Below are positions 23,621 to 37,800 of a stretch of DNA of 64,000 bases, piece by piece. Below the pieces are notes generated by a model. That model was not told the origin of the DNA, did not search any database, and saw only the letters and a list, made by a program, of their open reading frames with translations. Made by a program: the position numbers and the translations under genes. Position 1 is the stretch's first letter. Each line of letters begins with the position of its first letter. The DNA comes from Stictocephala bisonia (Eukaryota > Arthropoda > Insecta > Hemiptera > Membracidae), in assembly GCA_035578905.1 (NCBI GenBank), contig JAQJVL010000545.1:145001-209000 (forward strand), read 5' to 3'.

Positions 23621-26600
23621 CTGCGTGAAGGATAGTGGCATGTGAACATTCTGAACACTTGTAAGTGGTGGTTCTACACACTTACTACATTCCTGTTCCA
23701 TTCCATAGTTTTCTATGGTTTGTAATCACGGGCTGCGTGAAGGATAGTGGCATGTGAATATTCTGAACACTTGTAAGTGGTGGTTCTACACACTTACTAC
23801 ATGCCTGTTACATTCCATAGTTCTCTATGGTTTGTAATCCTGGACTGCGTGAAGGATAGTATCATGTGAACATTCTGAACACTTGTGGGTGGTGGTTCTA
23901 CACACTTACTACATGCCTGTTACATTCCATAGTTCTCTATGGTTTGTAATCACGGGCTGCGTGAAGGATAGTATCATGTGAGCATTCTGAACACTTGTAA
24001 GTGGTGGTTCTACACACTTACTACATGCCTGTTACATTCCATAGTTCTCTATGGTTTGTAATCACAGGCTGCGTGAAGGATAGTGGAATGTGAGCATTCT
24101 GAACACTTGTAAGTGGTGATTCTACACACTTACTACATGCCTGTTACGTTCCATAGTTCTCTATGGTTTTTAATCACGTGCTGCGTGAAGCATAGTGGCA
24201 TGTGAACATTCTGAACACTTGTATGTGGTGATTCTAGACACTTACTACATGCCTGTTACATTCCATAGTTCTCTATGGTTTGTAATTACGGGCTGCGTGA
24301 AGGATAGTGGCATGTGAACATTCTGAACACTTGTAAGTGGTGATTCTATACACTTACTACATGCCTGTTATATTCCATTGTTCTCTATGGTTTGTAATCA
24401 TGGGCTGCGTGAAGGATAGTGGTATGTGAGCATTCTGAACACTTGTAAGTGGTGATTCTACACACTTACTACATGCCTGTTACATTCCATAGTTCTCAAT
24501 GGTTTGTAATCATGGGCTGCGTGAAGGATAGTGGTATGTGAGCATTCTGAACACTTGTAAGTGGTGATTCTACAAACTTACTACATGCCTGTTACATTCC
24601 ATAGTTCTCTATGGTTTGTAATCATGGGCTGCGTGAAGGATAGTAGCATGTGAACATTCTGAACACTTGTAAGTGGTGGTACTACACACTTACTAGATAC
24701 CTGTTACATTCCATAGTTCTCTATGGTTTGTAATCACGGGCTGCGTGAAGGATAGTGGCATGTGAACATTCTGAACACTTGTAAGTGGTGATTCTACACA
24801 CTTACTACATGCCTGTTATATTCCATAGTTCTCTATGGTTTGTAATCATGGGCTGCGTGAAGGATAGTGGTATGTGAGCATTCTGAACACTTGTAAGTGG
24901 TGTTCTACACACTTACTACATGCCTGTTACATTCCATAGTTTTCTATGGTTTGTAATCACGGGCTGCGTGAAGGATAGTGGCATGTGAATATTCTGAACA
25001 CTTGTAAGTGGTGGTTCTACACACTTACTACATGCCTGTTACATTCCATAGTTCTCTATGGTTTGTAATCCTGGACTGCGTGAAGGATAGTGGCATTTGA
25101 ACATTCTGAACACTTGTGGGTGGTGGTTCTACACACTTACTACATGCCTGTTACATTCCATAGTTCTCTATGGTTTGTAATCACGGGCTGCGTGAAGGTT
25201 AGTGGCATGTGAGCATTCTGAACACTTGTAAGTGGTGGTTCTACACACTTACTACATGCCTGTTACATTCCATAGTTCTCTATGGTTTGTAATCACGGGT
25301 TGCGTGAAGGATAGTGGCATGTGAACAATCTGAACACTTTTAAGTGGTGATTCTATACACTTACTACATGCCTGTTATATTCAATAGTTCTCTATGGTTT
25401 GTAATCATGGGCTGCGTGAAGGATAGTGGTATGTGAGCATTCTGAACACTTGTAAGTGGTGAGTCTACAAACTTACTACATGCCTGTTACATTCCATAGT
25501 TTTCTTTGGTTTGTAATCATGGGCTGCGTGAAGGATAGTGGTATGTGAACATTCTGAACACTTGTAAGTGGTGATTCTATACACTTACTACATGCCTGTT
25601 ATATTCCATAGTTCTCTATGGTTTGTAATCATGGGCTGCGTGAAGGATAGTGGTATGTGAGCATTCTGAACACTTGTAAGTGGTGATTCTACACACTTAC
25701 TACATGCCTGTTACATTCCATAGTACTCTATGGTTTGTAATCATGGGCTGCGTGAAGGATAGTGGTATGTGAGCATTCTGAACACTTGTAAGTGGTGATT
25801 CTACACACTTACTACATGCCTGTTACATTCCATAGTTCTCTATGGTTAGTAATCATGGGCTGCGTGAAGGATAGTGGCATGTGAACATTCTGAACACTTG
25901 TAAGTGGTGATTCTACACACTTACTACATGCCTGTTACATTCCATAGTTCTCTATGGTTTGTAATCACGTGCTGCGTGAAGGATAGTGGCATGTGAACAT
26001 TATGAACACTTGTATGTGGTGATTCTAGACACTTAATACATGCCTGTTACATTCCATAGTTCTCTATGGTTTGTAATCACGGGCTGCGTGAAGGATAGTG
26101 GCATGTGAACATTCTGAACACTTGTAAGTGGTGATTCTATACACTTACTACATGCCTGTTATATTCCATAGTTCTCTATGGTTTGTAATCATGGGCTGCG
26201 TGAAGGATAGTGGTATGTGAGCATTCTGAACACTTGTAAGTGGTGATTCTACAAACTTACTACATGCCTGTTACATTCCATAGTTCTCTATGGTTTGTAA
26301 TCATGGGCTGCGTGAAGGATAGTGGTATGTGAGCATTCTGAACACTTGTAAGTGGTGATTCTACACACTTACTACATGCCTGTTACATTCCATAGTTCTC
26401 TATGGTTAGTAATCATGGGCTGCGTGAAGGATAGTGGCATGTGAACATTCTGAACACATGTAAGTGGTGGTTCTACACACTTACTACATGCCTGTTACAT
26501 TCCATAGTTTTCTATGGTTTGTAATCACGGGCTGCGTGAAGGATAGTGGCATGTGAATATTCTGAACACTTGTAAGTGGTGTTTCTACACACTTACTACA

Positions 26601-28974
26601 TGCTTGTTACATTCCATAGTTCTCTATGGTTTGTAATCCTGGACTGCGTGAAGGATAGTGGCATGTGAACATTCTGAACACTTGTAAGTGGTGGTTCTAC
26701 ACACTTACTACATGCCTGTTACATTCCATAGTTCTCTATGGTTTGTAATCACGGGCTGCGTGAAGGATAGTATCATGTGAGCATTCTGAACACTTGTAAG
26801 TGGTGGTTCTACACACTTACTACATGCCTGTTACATTCCATAGTTCTCTATGGTTTGTAATCATGGGGTGCGTGAAGGATAGTGGAATGTGAACATTCTG
26901 AACACTTGTAAGTGGTGGTTCTACACACTTACTACATGCCTGTTACATTCCATAGTTTTCTATGGTTTGTAATCATGGGCTGCGTGAAGGATAGTGGCAT
27001 GTGAGCATTCTGAACACTTGTAAGTGGTGGTTCTACACACTTACTACTTGCCTGTTACATTCCATAGTTCTCTATGGTTTGTAATCACGGGCTGCGTGAA
27101 GGAGAGTGGCATGTGAACATTCTGAACACTTGTAAGTGGTGATTCTACGCACTTACTACATGCCTGTTACATTCCATAGTTCTCTATGGTTTGTAATCAT
27201 GGGCTGCGTGAAGGATAGTGGCATGTGAGCATTCTGAACACTTGTAAGTGGTGGTTCTACACACTTACTACATGCCTGTTACATTCCATAGTTCTCTATG
27301 GTTTGTAATCACAGGCTGCGTGAAGGATAGTGGTATGTGAGCATTCTGAACACTTGTAAGTGGTGATTCTACACACTTACTACATGCCTGTTACGTTCCA
27401 TATTTCTCTATGGTTTTTAATCACGTGCTGCGTGAAGCATAGTGGCATGTGAACATTCTGAACACTTGTAAGTGGTGATTCTAGACACTTACTACATGCC
27501 TGTTACATTCCATAGTTCTCTATGGTTTGTAATCACGGGCTGCGTGAAGGATAGTGGCATGTGAACATTCTGAACACTTGTAAGTGGTGATTCTACACAC
27601 TTACTACATGCCTGTTATATTCCATAGTTCTCTATGGTTTGTAATCATGGGCTGCGTGAAGGATAGTGGTATGTGAGCATTCTGAACACTTGTAAGTGGT
27701 GTTCTACACACTTACTACATGCCTGTTACATTCCATAGTTCTCTATGGTTTGTAATCATGGGCTGCGTGAAGGATAGTGGTATGTGAGCATTCTGAACAC
27801 TTGTTAGTGGTGGTTCTACACACTTACTACATTCCTGTTACATTCCATAGTTTTCTATGGTTTGTAATCACGGGCTGCGTGAAGGATAGTGGCATGTGAA
27901 TATTCTGAACACTTGTAAGTGGTGGTTCTACACACTTACTACATGCCTGTTACATTCCATAGTTCTCTATGGTTTGTAATCCTGGACTGCGTGAAGGATA
28001 GTGGCATTTGAACATTCTGAACACTTGTGGGTGGTGGTTCTACACACTTACTACATGCCTGTTACATTCCATAGTTCTCTATGGTTTGTAATCACGGGCT
28101 GCGTGAAGGATAGTGGCATGTGAGCATTCTGAACACTTGTAAGTGGTGGTTCTACACAATTACTACATGCTTGTTACATTCCATAGTTCTCTATGGTTTG
28201 TAATCACGGGTTGCGTGAAGGATAGTGGCATGTGAACAATCTGAACACTTTTAAGTGGTGATTCTATACACTTACTACATGCCTGTTATATTCAATAGTT
28301 CTCTATGGTTTGTAATCATGGGCTGCGTGAAGGATAGTGGTATGTGAGCATTCTGAACACTTGTAAGTGGTGAGTCTACAAACTTACTACATGCCTGTTA
28401 CATTCCATAGTTTTCTTTGGTTTGTAATCATGGGCTGCGTGAAGGATAGTGGTATGTGAACATTCTGAACACTTGTAAGTGGTGATTCTATACACTTACT
28501 ACATGCTTGTTATATTCCATAGTTCTCTATGGTTTGTAATCCTGGACTGCGTGAAGGATAGTGGCCTGTGAGCATTCTGAACAATTGTAAGTGGTGGTAC
28601 TACACACTTACTACATGCCTGTTACATTCCATAGTTCTCTATGGTTTGTAATCACGGGTTGCGTGAAGGATAGTGGCATGTGAACATTCTGAACACTTGT
28701 AAGTGGTGATTCTACACACTTACTACATGCCTGTTATATTCCATAGTTCTCTATGGTTTGTAATCATGGGCTGCGTGAAGGATAGTGGTATGTGAGCATT
28801 CTGAACACTTGTAAGTGGTGTTCTACACACTTACTACATGCCTGTTACATTCCATAGTTCTCTATGGTTTGTAATCATGGGCTGCGTGAAGGATAGTGGT
28901 ATGTGAGCATTCTGAACACTTGTTAGTGGTGGTTCTACACACTTACTACATTCCTGTTACATTCCATAGTTTTC

Positions 28975-31900
28975 TATGGTTTGTAATCACGGGCTGCGTG
29001 AAGGATAGTGGCATGTGAATATTCTGAACACTTGTAAGTGGTGGTTCTACACACTTACTACATGCCTGTTACATTCCATAGTTCTCTATGGTTTGTAATC
29101 CTGGACTGCGTGAAGGATAGTGGCATTTGAACATTCTGAACACTTGTGGGTGGTGGTTCTACACACTTACTACATGCCTGTTACATTCCATAGTTCTCTA
29201 TGGTTTGTAATCACGGGCTGCGTGAAGGATAGTGGCATGGGAGCATTCTGAACACTTGTAAGTGGTGGTTCTACACAATTACTACATGCTTGTTACATTC
29301 CATAGTTCTCTATGGTTTGTAATCACGGGTTGCGTGAAGGATAGTGGCATGTGAACAATCTGAACACTTTTAAGTGGTGATTCTATACACTTACTACATG
29401 CCTGTTATATTCAATAGTTCTCTATGGTTTGTAATCATGGGCTGCGTGAAGGATAGTGGTATGTGAGCATTCTGAACACTTGTAAGTGGTGAGTCTACAA
29501 ACTTACTACATGCCTGTTACATTCCATAGTTTTCTTTGGTTTGTAATCATGGGCTGCGTGAAGGATAGTGGTATGTGAACATTCTGAACACTTGTAAGTG
29601 GTGATTCTATACACTTACTACATGCCTGTTATATTCCATAGTTCTCTATGGTTTGTAATCCTGGACTGCGTGAAGGATAGTGGCCTGTGAGCATTCTAAA
29701 CAATTGTAAGTGGTGGTACTACACACTTACTACATGCCTGTTACATTCCATAGTTCTCTATGGTTTGTAATCACGGGTTGCGTGAAGGATAGTGGCATGT
29801 GAACATTCTGAACACTTTTAAGTGGTGATTCTATACACTTACTACATGCCTGTTATATTCCATAGTTCTCTATGGTTTGTAATCATGAACTGCGTGAAGG
29901 ATAGTGGTATGTTAGCATTCTGGACACTTGTAAGTGGTGATTTTACACACTTACTACATGCCTGTTACATTTCATAGTTCTCTATGGTTTTTAATCACGT
30001 GCTGCGTGAAGGATAGTGGTATGTGAACATTCTGAACACTTGTATGTGGTGATTCTAGACACTTACTACATGCCTGTTACATTCCATAGTTCTCTATGGT
30101 TTGTAATTACGGGCTGCGTGAAGGATAGTGGCATGTTAACATTCTGAACACTTGTAAGTGGTGATTCTATACACTTACTATATGCCTGTTATATTCCATA
30201 GTTCTCTATGGTTTGTAATCATGGGCTGCGTGAAGGATAGTGGTATGTGAGCATTCTGAACACTTGTAAGTGGTGATTCTACACACTTACTACATGCCTG
30301 TTACATTCCATAGTTCTCTATGGTTTGTAATCATGGGCTGCGTGAAGGATAGTGGTATGTGAGCATTCTGAACACTTGTAAGTGGTGATTCTACACACTT
30401 ACTACATGCCTGTTACATTCCATAGTTCTCTATGGTTTGTAATCATGGGCTGCGTGAAGGATAGTGGCATGTGAACATTCTGAACACTTGTAAGTGGTGG
30501 TTCTACACACTTACTACATTCCTGTTCCATTCCATAGTTTTCTATGGTTTGTAATCACGGGCTGCGTGAAGAATAGTGGCATGTGAATATTCTGAACACT
30601 TGTAAGTGGTGGTTCTACACACTTACTACATGCCTGTTACATTCCATAGTTCTCTATGGTTTGTAATCCTGGACTGCGTGAAGGATAGTGGCATGTGAAC
30701 ATTCTGAACACTTGTGGGTGGTGGTTCTACACACTTACTACATGCCTGTTACATTCCATAGTTCTCTATGGTTTGTAATCACGGGCTGCGTGAAGGATAG
30801 TATCATGTGAGCATTCTGAACACTTGTAAGTGGTGGTTCTACACACTTACTACATGCCTGTTACATTCCATAGTTCTCTATGGTTTGTAATCACAGGCTG
30901 CGTGAAGGATAGTGGAATGTGAGCATTCTGAACACTTGTAAGTGGTGATTCTACACACTTACTACATGCCTGTTACGTTCCATAGTTCTCTATGGTTTTT
31001 AATCACGTGCTGCGTGAAGCATAGTGGCATGTGAACATTCTGAACACTTGTATGTGGTGATTCTAGACACTTACTACATGCCTGTTACATTCCATAGTTC
31101 TCTATGGTTTGTAATTACGGGCTGCGTGAAGGATAGTGGCATGTGAACATTCTGAACACTTGTAAGTGGTGATTCTATACACTTACTACATGCCTGTTAT
31201 ATTCCATTGTTCTCTATGGTTTGTAATCATGGGCTGCGTGAAGGATAGTGGTATGTGAGCATTCTGAACACTTGTAAGTGGTGATTCTACAAACTTACTA
31301 CATGCCTGTTACATTCCATAGTTCTCTATGGTTTGTAATCATGGGATGCGTGAAGGATAGTAGCATGTGAACATTCTGAACACTTGTAAGTGGTGGTACT
31401 ACACACTTACTAGATACCTGTTACATTCCATAGTTCTCTATGGTTTGTAATCACGGGCTGCGTGAAGGATAGTGGCATGTGAACATTCTGAACACTTGTA
31501 AGTGGTGATTCTATACACTTACTACATGCCTGTTATATTCCATAGTTCTCTATGGTTTGTAATCATGGGCTGCGTGAAGGATAGTGGTATGTGAGCATTC
31601 TGAACACTTGTAAGTGGTGATTCTACACACTTACTACATGCCTGTTACATTCCATAGTTCTCTATGGTTTGTAATCATGGGCTGCGTGAAGGATAGTGGT
31701 ATGTGAGCATTCTGAACACTTGTAAGTGGTGATTCTACACACTTACTACATGCCTGTTACATTCCATAGTTCTCTATGGTTAGTAATCATGGGCTGCGTG
31801 AAGGATAGTGGCATGTGAACATTCTGAACACATGTAAGTGGTGGTTCTACACACTTACTACATGCCTGTTACATTCCATAGTTTTCTATGGTTTGTAATC

Positions 31901-34800
31901 ACGGGCTGCGTGAAGGATAGTGGCATGTGAATATTCTGAACACTTGTAAGTGGTGGTTCTACACACTTACTACATGCCTGTTACATTCCATAGTTCTCTA
32001 TGGTTTGTAATCCTGGACTGCGTGAAGGATAGTGGCATTTGAACATTCTGAACACTTGTGGGTGGTGGTTCTACACACTTACTACATGCCTGTTACATTC
32101 CATAGTTCTCTATGGTTTGTAATCACGGGCTGCGTGAAGGATAGTGGCATGGGAGCATTCTGAACACTTGTAAGTGGTGGTTCTACACAATTACTACATG
32201 CTTGTTACATTCCATAGTTCTCTATGGTTTGTAATCACGGGTTGCGTGAAGGATAGTGGCATGTGAACAATCTGAACACTTTTAAGTGGTGATTCTATAC
32301 ACTTACTACATGCCTGTTATATTCAATAGTTCTCTATGGTTTGTAATCATGGGCTGCGTGAAGGATAGTGGTATGTGAGCATTCTGAACACTTGTAAGTG
32401 GTGAGTCTACAAACTTACTACATGCCTGTTACATTCCATAGTTTTCTTTGGTTTGTAATCATGGGCTGCGTGAAGGATAGTGGTATGTGAACATTCTGAA
32501 CACTTGTAAGTGGTGATTCTATACACTTACTACATGCCTGTTATATTCCATAGTTCTCTATGGTTTGTAATCCTGGACTGCGTGAAGGATAGTGGCCTGT
32601 GAGCATTCTAAACAATTGTAAGTGGTGGTACTACACACTTACTACATGCCTGTTACATTCCATAGTTCTCTATGGTTTGTAATCACGGGTTGCGTGAAGG
32701 ATAGTGGCATGTGAACATTCTGAACACTTTTAAGTGGTGATTCTATACACTTACTACATGCCTGTTATATTCCATAGTTCTCTATGGTTTGTAATCATGA
32801 ACTGCGTGAAGGATAGTGGTATGTTAGCATTCTGGACACTTGTAAGTGGTGATTTTACACACTTACTACATGCCTGTTACATTTCATAGTTCTCTATGGT
32901 TTTTAATCACGTGCTGCGTGAAGGATAGTGGTATGTGAACATTCTGAACACTTGTATGTGGTGATTCTAGACACTTACTACATGCCTGTTACATTCCATA
33001 GTTCTCTATGGTTTGTAATTACGGGCTGCGTGAAGGATAGTGGCATGTTAACATTCTGAACACTTGTAAGTGGTGATTCTATACACTTACTATATGCCTG
33101 TTATATTCCATAGTTCTCTATGGTTTGTAATCATGGGCTGCGTGAAGGATAGTGGTATGTGAGCATTCTGAACACTTGTAAGTGGTGATTCTACACACTT
33201 ACTACATGCCTGTTACATTCCATAGTTCTCTATGGTTTGTAATCATGGGCTGCGTGAAGGATAGTGGTATGTGAGCATTCTGAACACTTGTAAGTGGTGA
33301 TTCTACACACTTACTACATGCCTGTTACATTCCATAGTTCTCTATGGTTTGTAATCATGGGCTGCGTGAAGGATAGTGGCATGTGAACATTCTGAACACT
33401 TGTAAGTGGTGGTTCTACACACTTACTACATTCCTGTTCCATTCCATAGTTTTCTATGGTTTGTAATCACGGGCTGCGTGAAGAATAGTGGCATGTGAAT
33501 ATTCTGAACACTTGTAAGTGGTGGTTCTACACACTTACTACATGCCTGTTACATTCCATAGTTCTCTATGGTTTGTAATCCTGGACTGCGTGAAGGATAG
33601 TGGCATGTGAACATTCTGAACACTTGTGGGTGGTGGTTCTACACACTTACTACATGCCTGTTACATTCCATAGTTCTCTATGGTTTGTAATCACGGGCTG
33701 CGTGAAGGATAGTATCATGTGAGCATTCTGAACACTTGTAAGTGGTGGTTCTACACACTTACTACATGCCTGTTACATTCCATAGTTCTCTATGGTTTGT
33801 AATCACAGGCTGCGTGAAGGATAGTGGAATGTGAGCATTCTGAACACTTGTAAGTGGTGATTCTACACACTTACTACATGCCTGTTACGTTCCATAGTTC
33901 TCTATGGTTTTTAATCACGTGCTGCGTGAAGCATAGTGGCATGTGAACATTCTGAACACTTGTATGTGGTGATTCTAGACACTTACTACATGCCTGTTAC
34001 ATTCCATAGTTCTCTATGGTTTGTAATTACGGGCTGCGTGAAGGATAGTGGCATGTGAACATTCTGAACACTTGTAAGTGGTGATTCTATACACTTACTA
34101 CATGCCTGTTATATTCCATTGTTCTCTATGGTTTGTAATCATGGGCTGCGTGAAGGATAGTGGTATGTGAGCATTCTGAACACTTGTAAGTGGTGATTCT
34201 ACAAACTTACTACATGCCTGTTACATTCCATAGTTCTCTATGGTTTGTAATCATGGGATGCGTGAAGGATAGTAGCATGTGAACATTCTGAACACTTGTA
34301 AGTGGTGGTACTACACACTTACTAGATACCTGTTACATTCCATAGTTCTCTATGGTTTGTAATCACGGGCTGCGTGAAGGATAGTGGCATGTGAACATTC
34401 TGAACACTTGTAAGTGGTGATTCTATACACTTACTACATGCCTGTTATATTCCATAGTTCTCTATGGTTTGTAATCATGGGCTGCGTGAAGGATAGTGGT
34501 ATGTGAGCATTCTGAACACTTGTAAGTGGTGATTCTACACACTTACTACATGCCTGTTACATTCCATAGTTCTCTATGGTTTGTAATCATGGGCTGCGTG
34601 AAGGATAGTGGTATGTGAGCATTCTGAACACTTGTAAGTGGTGATTCTACACACTTACTACATGCCTGTTACATTCCATAGTTCTCTATGGTTAGTAATC
34701 ATGGGCTGCGTGAAGGATAGTGGCATGTGAACATTCTGAACACATGTAAGTGGTGGTTCTACACACTTACTACATGCCTGTTACATTCCATAGTTTTCTA
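28975..34800. repeat. 26-monomer (2912-bp) tandem duplication within the satellite
   Basis: Unit one is about 28975-31886 and unit two about 31887-34800. The shared rare variants, all at +2912 bp, include GCATTCTAAACAATTG (29691 and 32603), TTCTGGACACTTG (about 29918 and 32830), GAAGAATAGTGG (about 30569 and 33481), ATGGGATGCG (about 31341 and 34253) and AACACATGTAAG (about 31826 and 34738). 2912 is exactly 26 x 112. A third, partly matching copy lies near 38.3-40.6 kb, marked by GAAGAATAGTG at 39638. Such identity implies recent unequal exchange or block amplification. Confidence 0.85.
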
Positions 34801-37800
34801 TGGTTTGTAATCACGGGCTGCGTGAAGGATAGTGGCATGTGAATATTCTGAACACTTGTAAGTGGTGTTTCTACACACTTACTACATGCTTGTTACATTC
34901 CATAGTTCTCTATGGTTTGTAATCCTGGACTGCGTGAAGGATAGTGGCATGTGAACATTCTGAACACTTGTAAGTGGTGGTTCTACACACTTACTACATG
35001 CCTGTTACATTCCATAGTTCTCTATGGTTTGTAATCACGGGCTGCGTGAAGGATAGTATCATGTGAGCATTCTGAACACTTGTAAGTGGTAGTTCTACAC
35101 ACTTACTACATGCCTGTTACATTCCATAGTTCTCTATGGTTTGTAATCATGGGCTGCGTGAAGGATAGTGGAATGTGAACATTCTGAACACTTGTAAGTG
35201 GTGGTTCTACACACTTACTACATGCCTGTTACATTCCATAGTTTTCTATGGTTTGTAATCATGGGCTGCGTGAAGGATAGTGGCATGTGAGCATTCTGAA
35301 CACTTGTAAGTGGTGGTTCTACACACTTACTACTTGCCTGTTACATTCCATAGTTCTCTATGGTTTGTAATCACGGGCTGCGTGAAGGAGAGTGGCATGT
35401 GAACATTCTGAACACTTGTAAGTGGTGATTCTACGCACTTACTACATGCCTGTTACATTCCATAGTTCTCTATGGTTTGTAATCATGGGCTGCGTGAAGG
35501 ATAGTGGCATGTGAGCATTCTGAACACTTGTAAGTGGTGGTTCTACACACTTACTACATGCCTGTTACATTCCATAGTTCTCTATGGTTTGTAATCACAG
35601 GCTGCGTGAAGGATAGTGGCATGTTAGCATTCTGAACACTTGTAAGTGGTGATTCTACACACTTACTACATGCCTGTTACGTTCCATATTTCTCTATGGT
35701 TTTTAATCACGTGCTGCGTGAAGCATAGTGGCATGTGAACATTCTGAACACTTGTATGTGGTGATTCTAGACACTTACTACATGCCTGTTACATTCCATA
35801 GTTCTCTATGGTTTGTAATTACGGGCTGCGTGAAGGATAGTGGCATGTGAACATTCTGAACACTTGTAAGTGGTGGTTCTACACACTTACTACATGCCTG
35901 TTACATTCCATAGTTTTCTATGGTTTGTAATCACAGGCTGCGTGAAGGATAGTGGCATGTTAGCATTCTGAACACTTGTAAGTGGTGATTCTACAAACTT
36001 ACTACATGCCTGTTACATTCCATAGTTCTCTATGGTTTGTAATCATGGGCTGCGTGAAGGATAGTAGCATGTGAACATTCTGAACACTTGTAAGTGGTGG
36101 TACTACACACTTACTAGATACCTGTTACATTCCATAGTTCTCTATGGTTTGTAATCACGGGCTGCGTGAAGGATAGTGGCATGTGAACATTCTGAACACT
36201 TGTAAGTGGTGATTCTACACACTTACTACATGCCTGTTATATTCCATAGTTCTCTATGGTTTGTAATCATGGGCTGCGTGAAGGATAGTGGTATGTGAGC
36301 ATTCTGAACACTTGTAAGTGGTGTTCTACACACTTACTACATGCCTGTTACATTCCATAGTTCTCTATGGTTTGTAATCATGGGCTGCGTGAAGGATAGT
36401 GGTATGTGAGCATTCTGAACACTTGTTAGTGGTGGTTCTACACACTTACTACATTCCTGTTACATTCCATAGTTTTCTATGGTTTGTAATCACGGGCTGC
36501 GTGAAGGATAGTGGCATGTGAATATTCTGAACACTTGTAAGTGGTGGTTCTACACACTTACTACATGCCTGTTACATTCCATAGTTCTCTATGGTTTGTA
36601 ATCCTGGACTGCGTGAAGGATAGTTGCATTTGAACATTCTGAACACTTGTGGGTGGTGGTTCTACACACTTACTACATGCTTGTTACATTCCATAGTTCT
36701 CTATGGTTTGTAATCACGGGCTGCGTGAAGGATAGTGGCATGTGAGCATTCTGAACACTTGTAAGTGGTGGTTCTACACAATTACTACATGCTTGTTACA
36801 TTCCATAGTTCTCTATGGTTTGTAATCACGGGTTGCGTGAAGGATAGTGGCATGTGAACAATCTGAACACTTTTAAGTGGTGATTCTATACACTTACTAC
36901 ATGCCTGTTATATTCAATAGTTCTCTATGGTTTGTAATCATGGGCTGCGTGAAGGATAGTGGTATGTGAGCATTCTGAACACTTGTAAGTGGTGAGTCTA
37001 CAAACTTACTACATGCCTGTTACATTCCATAGTTTTCTTTGGTTTGTAATCATGGGCTGCGTGAAGGATAGTGGTATGTGAACATTCTGAACACTTGTAA
37101 GTGGTGATTCTATACACTTACTACATGCTTGTTATATTCCATAGTTCTCTATGGTTTGTAATCCTGGACTGCGTGAAGGATAGTGGCCTGTGAGCATTCT
37201 GAACAATTTTAAGTGGTGGTACTACACACTTACTACATGCCTGTTACATTCCATAGTTCTCTATGGTTTGTAATCACGGGTTGCGTGAAGGATAGTGGCA
37301 TGTGAACATTCTGAACACTTTTAAGTGGTGATTCTATACACTTACTACATGCCTGTTATATTCCATAGTTCTCTATGGTTTGTAATCATGAACTGCGTGA
37401 AGGATAGTGGTATGTTAGCATTCTGAACACTTGTAAGTGGTGATTTTACACACTTACTACATGCCTGTTACATTTCATAGTTCTCTATGGTTTTTAATCA
37501 CGTGCTGCGTGAAGGATAGTGGTATGTGAGCATTCTGAACACTTGTAAGTGGTGATTCTACACACTTACTACATGCCTGTTACATTCCATAGTTCTCTAT
37601 GGTTTGTAATCATGGGCTGCGTGAAGGATAGTAGCATGTGAACATTCTGAACACTTGTAAGTGGTGGTACTACACACTTACTAGATACCTGTTACATTCC
37701 ATAGTTCTCTATGGTTTGTAATCACGGGCTGCGTGAAGGATAGTGGCATGTGAACATTCTGAACACTTGTAAGTGGTGATTCTACACACTTACTACATGC

